DNA of 64,000 nt from Desulfallas sp. Bu1-1 (lineage in GTDB: Bacteria > Bacillota > Desulfotomaculia > Desulfotomaculales > Desulfallaceae). The notes beneath the pieces were generated by a model. The model saw nothing but the letters and a program-made list of their open reading frames with translations, was not told the DNA's origin and made no database searches. The stretch spans positions 124,001 to 188,000 of the forward strand of contig NZ_JADNRQ010000004.1 in the NCBI RefSeq assembly GCF_015594625.1, read 5' to 3'. Below, one piece after another: positions 25,058-33,830 of the stretch. Both the position numbers and the translations under genes were made by a program. Positions within the stretch are counted from its first letter, which is position 1, and the number at the start of each line of letters is the position of its first letter.

Positions 25058-26080
25058 ATGGTTGAAGCACAGGAAACGAACGCAAAAGAGGGATATTTTG
25101 CAAGTGACAACTTTACCGTGGGCTGGACCTGCAGCTACATTCCCGAAGAAATCATCGCGGCAGCGGGACTAAAACCTTACCGGCTCGTAGCTGACGGTAC
25201 AAAAGTTACCCGGGCCGATGCTTGCCTGCCGGGAAATTTTTGCGCTCAAGTCACAGGGTGTCTGGATGCGGGATTGGCCGGCAGGTACCCGTACCTTTCG
25301 GGGGTTGTGATCGGGTTTTCCTGCAACGCGGCGGTGCACTTGTATAACGCCTGGCGTCGTTGTATCACCCATGGGTTTGTCTACGGGCTGGAACTGCCCC
25401 GGCGGGATACCCCCGAAGCCCGGAAGTTTTTCAGTAAAAATCTGGGCCACCTGCTGCTCGCTCTTGAGCAGCATTATGGCCGGCGGGTGAGTCAAGAGGA
25501 CTTGTGGCGGGCCATTGCTGAAACCGCCGAAACAAGGCGTTTACTGCGTCACCTTTACCACCTGCGCAGGGAAGCGAGGCCGCTGGTTTCGGGCAGTGAG
25601 GCAATGGCCCTGGTACGCATGGCCGCAACGATACCCAAAAATGAATTAAACCCGGATTTGGTCCGTATTATTGACAATCTGACTGCTAAAAAGGAAACGG
25701 CGGGGGGTAGCCGACCCAGGATCCTGGTCACCGGTGGTATTCTCCCCCCGGCCCTGGTCGAGTTGATCGAGGAATGCGGCGGACTGGTGGTTTGTGAGGA
25801 TGCCTGCAACGGCCTGCGCTATTTTACTGGCATGGAAAACACAGGGGATACATGGGAATCAGGCGATCCCTTATTGAAACTGGCGACAGCTTACCTGGGC
25901 AAGCCTCCCTGCCCGCGGATGAGCCGCGCGGCGGAAACAAGGAGCGCGGAGTTAATCAAGCTTGCCCGGGAGTACCGGGCGGACGGGGTGGTTTATTACA
26001 GTCTTAAATTCTGCGACGTCAACCTGTACGAGTTTCCGCTTCTGAAAAAAACCTGGGTGAAGCCGGTTTCCCGGTTTTAA
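25058..26080 (+). CDS. 2-hydroxyacyl-CoA dehydratase family protein (HgdB/D-component-like)
   Basis: 340 residues of the benzoyl-CoA reductase / 2-hydroxyglutaryl-CoA dehydratase family, which uses an Fe-S cluster and an ATP-driven one-electron activator. Characteristic blocks: GWTCSYIPEEIIAAAGLKPYRL, CLPGNFCAQVTGC, VVCEDACNGLRYF, KPPCPRMS and LKFCDVNLYE. Cys in the first, third and last blocks are the likely cluster ligands. ATG 25058 has GGAAAGG upstream and follows the B12 radical SAM stop by five bases; a longer frame upstream overlaps that gene and is not needed. Substrate unknown; the link to radical SAM enzymes is unusual. Confidence 0.9.
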   Translation: MVEAQETNAKEGYFASDNFTVGWTCSYIPEEIIAAAGLKPYRLVADGTKVTRADACLPGNFCAQVTGCLDAGLAGRYPYLSGVVIGFSCNAAVHLYNAWRRCITHGFVYGLELPRRDTPEARKFFSKNLGHLLLALEQHYGRRVSQEDLWRAIAETAETRRLLRHLYHLRREARPLVSGSEAMALVRMAATIPKNELNPDLVRIIDNLTAKKETAGGSRPRILVTGGILPPALVELIEECGGLVVCEDACNGLRYFTGMENTGDTWESGDPLLKLATAYLGKPPCPRMSRAAETRSAELIKLAREYRADGVVYYSLKFCDVNLYEFPLLKKTWVKPVSRF

Positions 26081-26168
26081 GGTTGGAAGGAGATTTTTCC
26101 GCCGCGGAAACCGGTCAATTAGGGACTAGAATCGAAGCGTTTGTAGAAATGCTGACAGGGGGGATAGC

Positions 26169-27437
26169 GTGGACTTCTACCGGCTGGTAAAAGAAAAAAT
26201 GGGTGGTGATTTGGGCCGGCACGTACTGCGCTCACCCCTAAGTTACAATATCTTAAAAGCACTTCTGGTTAAAAGCCGGCACCAGTATTCCCTCCAGGCA
26301 GTCTGGATGATGAACAGGTATGCCCTGGAGCAAACCAGACGGGCCTACTTGAGGCGGGACCCGGTGATTTGGAACAGTGTATTTTTCCCCACCGAAATAT
26401 TGCATGCCCTTAAAGCGGTGCCCTTCGCCCCGGAAGTCGGGGCGGCGGTGGCCGCCGGCCTGGGCCTGGCGACAAAATTTTTGGGGCGCGCCGAACAATA
26501 CTGGAGCACGCGGGATACATGCTCCTTTCACCGGTGTGCCATGGGAAGTGTACTGGAAGAATACCTGCCGGCTCCTGACGCTCTGGTCTATTCATCTCAC
26601 CTCTGCGACGGCGCCCCAAAGCTGTTCGAACACGTGGCTGCTTTTTACAAAAAACCCGTCTTTTTTTTGGATGTGCCCGGAACGGGCGGGGACGCTGCCG
26701 TGGATTATGTTGCCGGTCAGTTGGAGGAAATTGCCGGGCGGTTGTCCCATCGCCTGGGGCGCCCGCTGACCAGGGACAACCTGGCACGTGCCCTGGAAAA
26801 TTCCAACCAGGCGCGGGAATATATGCTGAAAATTAACGAGTTGCGGCGGGCTACATTTGTTAACGTTCCCGGCAGCCAGGCGTTAAATTTCGTATACCTG
26901 TTGTTTACCGCCCAGGGCGCGCCGGAAACGGTGCAGATCTACCGGCAATTTTACCGTGACCTGGAAGGGCTGGCCGGTAGAGGCGACCGGGCGGTGCCGG
27001 AACGCAGGCGTTTGCTTTGGCTGCACCTGAAACCGTATTACCGCAACGGCCTGATGGAATACTTGGAAAACCGCCTCGGCGCGGCGTTGGCCTGCGAGGA
27101 AATGAACCACGTTTACTGGGAACCCCTGGACCCGGAACGGCCCTATGAAAGCCTGGCACGCAAGGCGCTGTCCCACTTTGCCTTGGGGCCTGTCGAAAGG
27201 CGTATCGAAACGCTGTTGCAACTGGTGCGCTTGTACCGGATCGACGGGGTGGTTCATTTTACCCACTGGGGCTGCCGTCAGAGCAACGGCGGCCTGCGTC
27301 CGATCAAAGAAGCGTTGAGGTCGGCCGGCGTGCCGTTTTTAAGTCTGGACGGGGACTGTGTGGACGGTAGAAATTATGGAGAGGGGCAGTTGTTGGCCAG
27401 GCTGGAAGGATTTATTGAAATGATAGATGCGAAATAG
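26169..27437 (+). CDS. 2-hydroxyacyl-CoA dehydratase family protein, second subunit, divergent
   Basis: 422 residues, longer than its partner at 25058 and more divergent. Family features are TCSFHRCAMG (about 117-126), SSHLCDGAPKLFEHVAAFYKKPVFFLDVPG and the C-terminal VHFTHWGCRQSNGG and SLDGDCVDGRNYGEGQ. Two-subunit dehydratases and double-cubane proteins of the family pair two such proteins. The start is GTG with GGGGGG a few bases upstream. It is followed by a damaged activator gene. The CoA-thioester substrate cannot be read from sequence. Confidence 0.88.
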   Translation: MDFYRLVKEKMGGDLGRHVLRSPLSYNILKALLVKSRHQYSLQAVWMMNRYALEQTRRAYLRRDPVIWNSVFFPTEILHALKAVPFAPEVGAAVAAGLGLATKFLGRAEQYWSTRDTCSFHRCAMGSVLEEYLPAPDALVYSSHLCDGAPKLFEHVAAFYKKPVFFLDVPGTGGDAAVDYVAGQLEEIAGRLSHRLGRPLTRDNLARALENSNQAREYMLKINELRRATFVNVPGSQALNFVYLLFTAQGAPETVQIYRQFYRDLEGLAGRGDRAVPERRRLLWLHLKPYYRNGLMEYLENRLGAALACEEMNHVYWEPLDPERPYESLARKALSHFALGPVERRIETLLQLVRLYRIDGVVHFTHWGCRQSNGGLRPIKEALRSAGVPFLSLDGDCVDGRNYGEGQLLARLEGFIEMIDAK

Positions 27438-27458
27438 CAGGAGTAAGCAAATGCGGAG

Positions 27459-28075
27459 GTGAAGGCGGTGTTTTACGCCGGTATAGATGCCGGGTCTTTT
27501 ACGACCAAGGCGGTTGTTTTGCACAACGAAGAACTGGTCGGTTTTATAGTTATGCCCACCGGTACCGGGGGGTCCGGGGTGGCGAGAAGGGCACTGGAGG
27601 AAGTTCTGGTATTGATATCGGGGGTCAGGACAGCAAGGTGATCCGGTTGAACGGGGCGGGAAAAGTGGTGGATTTTGTGATGAACGACAAGTGTGCGGCA
27701 GGCATGGGCCGTTTTCTGGAGGTGATGGCCCGGGCGTTGGAGGTGGATCTCCGAGAACTGGGTAGGTTATCCGGAGAAACCCTGGAGGCGGCGTCCATCA
27801 GTAACATGTGCACCGTGTTTGCCGAGTCCGAGGTGGTATCCCTGGTGGCGATGGGCCGGCCAAGGGAGGAGATTATCTTGGGCCTGCACGAGTCGGTGGC
27901 CGAACGGGTATCCAATATGGCCTGGCGGCTTGATGTGGAACCGGCGGTCACCATGACCGGCGGCGTGGCCAAAAATACAGGTGTTGTAAGGTGTATCGAG
28001 GCCAGGTTGGGGTTGGAGATGCATATACCGCCCGAACCCCAGATTATTGGGATAAAGAGCTGGACGGCATTGTGA
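27459..28075 (+). pseudogene. Acyl-CoA dehydratase activase (HgdC-like), internally deleted and frameshifted
   Basis: The first part encodes the N-terminal ATPase region (FYAGIDAGSFTTKAVV ... RRALEEVL). After codon ~50 the reading frame changes, and the other frame continues IDIGGQDSKVIRLNGAGKVVDF, MNDKCAAGMGRFLEVMARALE and TGGVAKNTGV. Compared with intact activators (about 260 residues) roughly 60-70 codons are missing at the join, including the region that normally carries the ITCH-type block. The C-terminus also departs from the family after PEPQIIG. It is therefore very probably non-functional, although both half-frames have kept their conserved motifs. The original start was probably GTG 27459 or 27468. 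Confidence 0.88.
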
Positions 28076-28094
28076 ACTGTTAGTATAATAAATA

Positions 28095-28123
28095 AAGGGT
28101 TGCTGAATAACCCTTTTAAATTT
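28095..28123 (+). terminator. Rho-independent terminator after the activase pseudogene
   Basis: AAGGGTT (28095-28101) and AACCCTT (28109-28115) form a stem with a 7-base loop, followed by a T-rich stretch. It separates the radical SAM/HgdB cluster from the molybdopterin cluster. Confidence 0.8.
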
Positions 28124-28140
28124 GTTTTTTATACTGCGGG

Positions 28141-28389
28141 GTGAAATACTTGCAGGTTGAGTTGCGGGTATTCAGCGGACTGGAAAAATACCTGTCCCAC
28201 AAGCGTTTCGGCGAGCCAGTACCGGTTGAATTGCCGGAAGAGGCAACACTGAGGGACTTGCTGCAAAAAATGGGTATTCCCGAAGAACAGGTCTTTACCA
28301 TCCTGGTCAACGGCAGGCACCAATCCCTGGATTACATACCCGGGGAAGGAGACCGGGTTTCGCTTTTTCCGCCGGTGGGGGGTGGTTGA
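28141..28389 (+). CDS. MoaD/ThiS-family sulfur carrier protein
   Basis: An 82-residue ubiquitin-fold carrier ending in the diagnostic Gly-Gly (PPVGGG), where sulfur is loaded as a thiocarboxylate. VFTILVNGRHQ and DRVSLFPPVGGG are typical. The start is GTG. It is first in a molybdopterin/tungstate gene cluster that ends with a MoeB/ThiF-like activating enzyme, so it is probably the MoaD small subunit of molybdopterin synthase or a close tungsten-pterin counterpart. No MoaE gene is seen in the window. The next gene starts at its stop codon. Confidence 0.9.
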   Translation: MKYLQVELRVFSGLEKYLSHKRFGEPVPVELPEEATLRDLLQKMGIPEEQVFTILVNGRHQSLDYIPGEGDRVSLFPPVGGG

Positions 28390-28757
28390 TTGTGGCTCTT
28401 GACGATGTGCGCGAAAAATTGACCTCCTTCGCTCCGGGCTATAAAATCTGGCTGGAAAAGGGCGGCGGCGTGCAGGGTGACGGTTTTTTCAAATTACTTG
28501 AGCACATAGAACAAACCGGTTCCATCAGCGGAGCGGCGGCGGCCATGGGCATGTCCTATCGCGCCGCCTGGGGCAAGATTAAAGCGGCGGAAAAGAATTG
28601 GGGAATGATCCTGGTCGCCACCAGGGTTGGCGGCGAAGCGGGCGGCGGCGCAAGGTTGACGCCCGAGGCGGGCGAATTAATTCGCCGGTTTTATCAATTT
28701 CGCGAAGAAGTGGGCCGGGAAATCAAAGCGATCTTTGCCAGAAATTTTAAGGATTAA
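28386..28757 (+). CDS. ModE N-terminal-type winged-helix regulator
   Basis: About 120 residues: a single LysR/ModE-type helix-turn-helix (LEHIEQTGSISGAAAAMGMSYRAAWGKIKAAE) and the GGGARLTPEAGELIRRFYQF strand-helix, but no C-terminal molybdate-binding (Mop) domains. Such short ModE-like proteins occur beside molybdenum and tungsten genes in many anaerobes. The start is ambiguous: TTG 28386 (overlapping the MoaD stop) or GTG 28392. It is a candidate regulator of this cluster and the AOR genes, by context. Confidence 0.88.
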   Translation: MIVALDDVREKLTSFAPGYKIWLEKGGGVQGDGFFKLLEHIEQTGSISGAAAAMGMSYRAAWGKIKAAEKNWGMILVATRVGGEAGGGARLTPEAGELIRRFYQFREEVGREIKAIFARNFKD

Positions 28758-28806
28758 TTTTTTATAAGCGTTATGCAATATTAAGCATATTGAAGCGGGG
28801 TAGTGC

Positions 28807-29508
28807 TTGTTGGAAATGGTATGGGAGGGTTTGCTCAAGGCGGCCCGGATGGTTGTTTCCGGTGATCCGGAAGTGCTTCAGATAACGCTGTTTACGCTGC
28901 GGGTATCCGGAACGGCCACAATGATCAGTGTGTTAATCGGCGTGCCGCTGGGGCTTTTTCTGGCTTTCCGGGTTTTTCCGGGAAGAAACCTGGCGGTAAG
29001 CTTCGTTAACCTTGGAATGGGGCTGCCTCCCGTGGTGGTCGGCCTGTTCGTCAGTTTAATGCTCTGGCGTTCCGGCCCCCTGGGGTTTTTGGGCCTGCAG
29101 TATACCCCTGCGGCAATCATCATCGCCCAGGCCATTATCGCGTCCCCTATTGTCACCGGTTTCAGTATGGCCGCCATCGGGCAGCTGAATCCAAAAATCA
29201 GGCTGCAGATCCTGGCCCTGGGGGCGTCCCGCCGGCAGTTGTACTGGCTGCTGCTGAAGGAGGCCCGCCTGGGACTTTTAGCCGCGGTTATTGCCGGGTT
29301 TGGCGGCGTTATTTCCGAGGTGGGTGCCGCCATGATGGTGGGGGGCAATATACCGGGACTGACCCGGACCCTTACCACGGCTACAGTAATGGAGGTCAAC
29401 AAGGGCAACTTTGATGTCGGCACAGCTTTGAGCATTATTCTATTGCTCCTGGCGTATATAATTACTTTTAGTTTGACGATTCTACAGCAAAGGGGCCGTC
29501 ATTCCTGA
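28807..29508 (+). CDS. Tungstate/molybdate-type ABC transporter permease (TupB-like)
   Basis: A 233-residue permease with about five membrane helices and the BPD_transp EAA loop (LGASRRQLYWLLLKEARLGLL). GGVISEVGAAMMVGGNIPGLTRTLTTA near the C-terminus is typical of the TupB/WtpB-like group. The start may be TTG 28807, TTG 28810 or ATG 28816. No periplasmic binding protein (TupA) or ATPase (TupC) gene is adjacent, so its partners must be elsewhere. The setting among pterin genes and two AORs fits tungstate uptake. Confidence 0.85.
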   Translation: MLEMVWEGLLKAARMVVSGDPEVLQITLFTLRVSGTATMISVLIGVPLGLFLAFRVFPGRNLAVSFVNLGMGLPPVVVGLFVSLMLWRSGPLGFLGLQYTPAAIIIAQAIIASPIVTGFSMAAIGQLNPKIRLQILALGASRRQLYWLLLKEARLGLLAAVIAGFGGVISEVGAAMMVGGNIPGLTRTLTTATVMEVNKGNFDVGTALSIILLLLAYIITFSLTILQQRGRHS

Positions 29509-29558
29509 TGCGGGCCGGGGCGGACGATCGAAACCAATCAAATAAAGAAGGTGTAATT

Positions 29559-30539
29559 ATGCGGGACAGGTTCCAGCGGCAGATCAATTATTTAAGAATA
29601 TCGGTCACCGACCGGTGCAACCTGCGCTGTGTGTATTGCATGCCTCCGGAAGGGGTTGAAGTTATACCACACCACGAGATTCTGTCCATCGAAGAAATAC
29701 TTGCGGTGGTCAAGGCCGGGGTGCGGGTGGGCATTAAAAAGGTGCGCTTGACCGGTGGCGAACCGCTGGTGCGCCGCGGAATTTTGGACTTGATCGCGGG
29801 CCTGCGCGATATTCCGGAAATTGATGATATTGCCGTAACCACCAACGGGATTCTGCTGCGGGAGATGGCGACGGACCTTAAGGCGGCCGGGGTGAACCGG
29901 GTCAATATCAGCCTGGATACCCTGAAACCTGACCGGTTCCGGCGCATTACCAGGGGAGGGGATCTGAGCCGGGTCTGGTGCGGGATCAACGCCGCCCTGG
30001 AAACCGGGATGAGCCCGGTTAAAATCAACACCGTTGCCATCCGGGGCTTTAACGACGATGAACTGGTGGACTTGGCCAGGCTGACCCTGGATCACCCGTT
30101 GCACGTTCGCTTTATCGAGTTGATGCCCGTTGGCGCCTCTGATGCGTGGGCCGGCGGCAAATTCGTTGCCACCGGAGAGGTTAGGGAATTGCTTACCCGG
30201 AACCTGGGCAACTTGGTGGACGAGAAAAAAGTGCCGGGCAATGGACCCGCCCGTTACAGCCGCCTGCCCGGGGCCAATGGCACCGTCGGGTTTATTTCGG
30301 CGGTGAGCAACCATTTTTGTGCTGAATGCAACAGGTTGCGCCTGACGTCCACCGGGCAGCTGCGCCCGTGTCTGTTTAACCGCCGGGAGACTGATCTTAA
30401 ACAGGCGTTGCGCTCGGGCGCCGGGCCGGATGAACTGGCCCAAATTTTCCGGGAGGCCGTCATGAACAAGCCGGACGGGCATGACCTGGCCGCCGGGTGG
30501 CAGCGGGACGACCGGGTTATGTCACAAATCGGAGGTTGA
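29559..30539 (+). CDS. moaA: GTP 3',8-cyclase MoaA
   Basis: A 326-residue radical SAM enzyme catalysing the first step of molybdopterin synthesis, conversion of GTP with MoaC to cyclic pyranopterin monophosphate. CNLRCVYC near residue 24 binds the SAM cluster. The C-terminal cluster cysteines are in CAECNRLRL and LRPCLF. The protein ends in the conserved Gly-Gly (QIGG). ATG 29559 is chosen because AAGAAGGTG lies just upstream and the family starts near RFQRQINYLRIS; a longer upstream frame overlaps tupB. moaC starts six bases downstream. Confidence 0.97.
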   Translation: MRDRFQRQINYLRISVTDRCNLRCVYCMPPEGVEVIPHHEILSIEEILAVVKAGVRVGIKKVRLTGGEPLVRRGILDLIAGLRDIPEIDDIAVTTNGILLREMATDLKAAGVNRVNISLDTLKPDRFRRITRGGDLSRVWCGINAALETGMSPVKINTVAIRGFNDDELVDLARLTLDHPLHVRFIELMPVGASDAWAGGKFVATGEVRELLTRNLGNLVDEKKVPGNGPARYSRLPGANGTVGFISAVSNHFCAECNRLRLTSTGQLRPCLFNRRETDLKQALRSGAGPDELAQIFREAVMNKPDGHDLAAGWQRDDRVMSQIGG

Positions 30540-30545
30540 TGATAT

Positions 30546-31058
30546 ATGAGCGGTAATCAAGGTTACAAAGAACTCACCCACTTTGACGAGAAAGGCGCCG
30601 CCAGGATGGTGGACATCAGCGGTAAAGACGACACCGTCCGCGAGGCGGTGGCCAGGGGGGAAGTCATGATGCGCCCGGCCACTCTGGAGTTAATCGAGCA
30701 GGGCCGGGTGGCCAAGGGGGACGTGCTGAATGTGGCCCGGGTGGCCGGGATCATGGCCGCCAAGGAAACGGGCAGGTTGGTCCCGATGGCCCACCCCATC
30801 ACCCTCACCGGGGTAAACGTGGATTTCAGGCTGAAAAAACCCGACCGGGTGGAAATCCAGGCCCGGGTGCGCACCACCGGTAAAACCGGCGTTGAAATGG
30901 AGGCTCTGACCGCGGTATCCGTCGCGGGGCTGACCATTTACGACATGTGCAAGGCGGTGGATCGGGAAATGGTGATCGGCCGGGTTCGGCTGGTACGAAA
31001 AACCGGCGGTAAAAGCGGCACATTTGAAAGGGAGGACGAGGAACCATGGGATATGTAG
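30546..31058 (+). CDS. moaC: Cyclic pyranopterin monophosphate synthase MoaC
   Basis: 170 residues, close to family length; acts with Moa[34 protein letters not shown] and [27 protein letters not shown] are the family signatures, with the catalytic Lys and Asp in the last block. The last 12 residues are charged and may be a short extension. GGAGG precedes the ATG. Its end overlaps the MOSC gene by 13 bases. Confidence 0.97.
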   Translation: MSGNQGYKELTHFDEKGAARMVDISGKDDTVREAVARGEVMMRPATLELIEQGRVAKGDVLNVARVAGIMAAKETGRLVPMAHPITLTGVNVDFRLKKPDRVEIQARVRTTGKTGVEMEALTAVSVAGLTIYDMCKAVDREMVIGRVRLVRKTGGKSGTFEREDEEPWDM

Positions 31059-31486
31059 TGGCTGTCTGCACCAGCCCCAAAAAGGGTATGCGCAAGAAAA
31101 ACATTGGCACGGGACGGCTGGTGGCCGGCCACGGGCTGGAAGGGGACGCGCACGCCGGGCCGTGGCACAGGCAGGTCAGCTTGCTGGCCCTGGAAAGCGT
31201 GCAGAAAATGAGGGATGCCGGGCTTGACGTCAACCCCGGGGATTTTGCTGAAAATATCACCACTGTGGGTCTGGACCTGGTTTCCCTGCCGGTGGGCACC
31301 AAAATGGCCATCGGGGCCGAAGCCCTGGGCGAGGTGACCCAGATCGGCAAGGAATGCCACACCCGCTGTGCCATTTATCACCAGGCCGGCGATTGTGTGA
31401 TGCCCCGGGAAGGAATCTTTATCAAAGTGCTGCGCGGCGGAGTGGTACGGGTGGGCGATGAAGTGAGGGTGCTGGATGAAAAGTAA
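31046..31486 (+). CDS. MOSC domain-containing protein
   Basis: A 146-residue single MOSC domain, a fold that carries sulfur for molybdenum cofactor handling. [18 protein letters not shown] and [26 protein letters not shown] fit the stand-alone type found beside moaC/moaB, with Cys in KECHTRC as the probable sulfur carrier. It overlaps the moaC end (ATG within the moaC frame) and the mobB start, so the genes are translationally coupled. The enzyme target is unknown. Confidence 0.92.
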   Translation: MGYVVAVCTSPKKGMRKKNIGTGRLVAGHGLEGDAHAGPWHRQVSLLALESVQKMRDAGLDVNPGDFAENITTVGLDLVSLPVGTKMAIGAEALGEVTQIGKECHTRCAIYHQAGDCVMPREGIFIKVLRGGVVRVGDEVRVLDEK

Positions 31487-31991
31487 CCGGGTGCCGGTGA
31501 TTTCCATTGTGGGCTGGGCCGGTACGGGCAAAACCACCTTCCTGGAAAAGCTGGTGGCGGCAATGAAGGAAAGGGGTTTCCGGGTGGGAGTAATCAAACA
31601 CCATCACGGGCCTTTTGAGCTGGACATACCGGGCAAGGACACCTGGCGGTTGGCCCGGGCTGGAGCGGCCTGCACCGCCATCGCCGGACCGGGGAAGGCC
31701 GGCCTGGTGTTGCAGGTGGACGGCGAGGTTTCTCCCGGCGCCATCGCGGCGATGATGCCGGGCGTGGACCTGGTTTTCACCGAGGGTTACAAGCAAGGAC
31801 CGTTCCCTCAAATCGAAGTGCGCCGGGCCGGGTGTGGCGAGGGAAAGCCGGCGTCCCGGCCGGGACAACTGGTGGCGGTGGTGGGCGAGCGCGGCCTCTG
31901 CCCGGAAAACGTGCCCCGCTTTGATCCCGGCAATATCGCCGGCGCGGCTGATTTTATTATTGATAAATATTTACGCGAAGGTCGAAGATAA
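31476..31991 (+). CDS. mobB: Molybdopterin-guanine dinucleotide biosynthesis protein B (MobB)
   Basis: A 171-residue GTP-binding protein. The P-loop is GWAGTGKTT (13-21), IKHHHGPFELDIPGKDTWR is the family motif following it, and DLVFTEGYK matches the switch region. MobB supports attachment of GMP to molybdopterin. ATG lies within the MOSC end, with GAGGGTG upstream. No mobA gene is adjacent, so nucleotide addition may be done elsewhere. The AORs use bis-pterin without nucleotide, so MobB here probably serves other enzymes or an accessory step. Confidence 0.94.
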   Translation: MKSNRVPVISIVGWAGTGKTTFLEKLVAAMKERGFRVGVIKHHHGPFELDIPGKDTWRLARAGAACTAIAGPGKAGLVLQVDGEVSPGAIAAMMPGVDLVFTEGYKQGPFPQIEVRRAGCGEGKPASRPGQLVAVVGERGLCPENVPRFDPGNIAGAADFIIDKYLREGRR

Positions 31992-32036
31992 ACTTTCAAC
32001 GTTTCAACACCTGGCACCAAGGAAGGGTGGATATTA

Positions 32037-32804
32037 TTGGGTAAATTAACTGATCAACAACTGGAGCGCTACAGAAGAAATATCCTGTTGGACGGGGTGG
32101 GACCGGAGGGTCAGGAACGCCTGCTGCGGACAAGGGTTCTGGTGGTGGGCAGCGGGGGACTGGGCTCCCCGGCGGCCTATTACCTGGCGGCGGCCGGCAT
32201 CGGCCATATCGGCCTGGTGGACGGCGACCAGGTGGATCTGTCCAACTTGCAGAGGCAGATCCTCCACTTCACCACCGATCTTGGCCGCCCTAAAATCGAA
32301 TCGGCCCGGGAAAAACTGACCGCCCTCAATCCAGACGTCAAGGTTACCGGGATTTTCCGGAGGCTTGGCGACGACAATTTCCGCGACATCATCGCCGGCT
32401 ACGACCTGGTTGTGGACGGGACCGATAACTTTGAGGTCAGGTTTTTGATCAACCGCGCCTGCGTGGAACAGGGCAAACCCTATATATTTGGGGGTGTGCT
32501 CGCTTATTCCGGGCAGGTCATGACCATTCTTCCGGGCCGGGGGCCGTGCCTGGCCTGCATTTTCAGGGATGTTCCACCCCGGGAAGCGCCTTCTTGCAGC
32601 GAGCTGGGGGTGCTGGGGGCGGTGCCGGGGGTGATCGGTGCTCTGGAGGCCTCCGAGGCGGTTAAGGCGGCCCTGGGTATCGGGGAGCCTTTGGTGGGGC
32701 GCCTGTTGACTTACGACGCCCTGACCATGCGGTTTTATACCGTGGAGATCAGCCGAGACCCGGGCTGTCCGGTGTGCGGAAACGGGGCGGTAGCGGCGGA
32801 GTAA
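32037..32804 (+). CDS. moeB: ThiF/MoeB-family adenylyltransferase
   Basis: A 255-residue E1-like enzyme that adenylates the C-terminal glycine of a MoaD/ThiS carrier. Nucleotide site VVGSGGLGSPAAYYLAAAGIG, DLSNLQRQIL, DGTDNFEVR and the zinc cysteines CLAC and CPVC are present. The start is TTG with GGAAGGG about seven bases upstream, 45 bases after mobB. Partnered with the Gly-Gly protein at 28141 it would activate sulfur for molybdopterin, so MoeB is more likely than ThiF. Confidence 0.92.
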   Translation: MGKLTDQQLERYRRNILLDGVGPEGQERLLRTRVLVVGSGGLGSPAAYYLAAAGIGHIGLVDGDQVDLSNLQRQILHFTTDLGRPKIESAREKLTALNPDVKVTGIFRRLGDDNFRDIIAGYDLVVDGTDNFEVRFLINRACVEQGKPYIFGGVLAYSGQVMTILPGRGPCLACIFRDVPPREAPSCSELGVLGAVPGVIGALEASEAVKAALGIGEPLVGRLLTYDALTMRFYTVEISRDPGCPVCGNGAVAAE

Positions 32805-32806
32805 GT

Positions 32807-33826
32807 ATGAAGTACTTTATTGATTTTTTAACTGATTTGAAAAAAGGAAACGTTTTCCCGGTATACCTATTTTATGGACCGGAGACTTACTTGAGGGAAC
32901 AGGCCATTTTGCGCTTGCGGGAAACCCTGCTGCCCCCCGGCGGTGATGAATTTAACTACGAGGTTCTGGACGGGGAAACCGTACCGGTTCGGGAGATTGT
33001 GACCGCGGCAGGGCATACGCCTTTTATTTCCGGCCGGCGGTTGGTGGTGGTGCGCAACCCGGGCCTGTTTCAGCCGGCGCAGGGAAAGAATGAGGGGGAG
33101 GAGAAACAGCTCCTGGAGTATCTTGCCGGCCCTCATGCCGGCACCTGCCTGGTTTTCGACACCGCGCAAGGCGTGGATCGCCGCAAAAAAGTTTATAAAG
33201 AAGTGGCCCGGGTGGGCCGGGCCATTGAATTTACCAGGCTCAGACCTGCGGAGCTGGCCAAGTGGCTGGCCAAGCTGGCCCGGGAGGAAGAATGCGCCTT
33301 GAGCAGGGAGGCTGCGGAGGAACTGCTGGCCCGTTGCGGTCAGGATATGTATACTCTTTATCATGAAATGCGCAAGCTGACCTGCCATGCCGGCCGGGGA
33401 AAAGAAATTTCACCCGCAATGGTGCGGGAACTGGTGGCGGGTAGGGTGGAGGAAAACATTTTCGAGGTGGTTGACGCCATCGGATCGAAGGATTGCGTGC
33501 GGGCGCTGTCCGGCGTCCGCAACCTGTTGTTGCAAAAGCACCAGCCCCAGCAAATCACCGGCATGGTGGCGAGGCAGTTCCGGCTGATCCTGCAGGTGCG
33601 GGGCCTGCTGGAGTCGGGCCGCACCCGTGATGAGATTATAGCTCTTTTAAAGTTGCACCCGTATGTTTATAAAAAAATCTACCAGCAGCGGAACAATTTC
33701 AGTACGGGCCGGCTGGTGCGGTGCATTAATGAACTGGCCGAGCTGGACTACCGCGTGAAAACCGGGCGGACCGCTTTTTATCCCGCCATGGAAACCTTGA
33801 TCCTGAAAATATGCGCTGAAAAGTAA
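32807..33826 (+). CDS. holA: DNA polymerase III subunit delta
   Basis: A 339-residue clamp-loader delta subunit that opens the beta clamp during replication. PVYLFYGPETYLREQA, FIREVVDAIGS-like FEVVDAIGSKDCVRALSG and the C-terminal helical collar FYPAMETLILKICA fit the family. ATG 32807 is chosen because GGCGGAG lies just upstream and an upstream in-frame start would overlap the ThiF-like gene. It is convergent with rpsT across a shared terminator, the usual Firmicute order. Confidence 0.95.
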   Translation: MKYFIDFLTDLKKGNVFPVYLFYGPETYLREQAILRLRETLLPPGGDEFNYEVLDGETVPVREIVTAAGHTPFISGRRLVVVRNPGLFQPAQGKNEGEEKQLLEYLAGPHAGTCLVFDTAQGVDRRKKVYKEVARVGRAIEFTRLRPAELAKWLAKLAREEECALSREAAEELLARCGQDMYTLYHEMRKLTCHAGRGKEISPAMVRELVAGRVEENIFEVVDAIGSKDCVRALSGVRNLLLQKHQPQQITGMVARQFRLILQVRGLLESGRTRDEIIALLKLHPYVYKKIYQQRNNFSTGRLVRCINELAELDYRVKTGRTAFYPAMETLILKICAEK

Positions 33827-33830
33827 TAAA

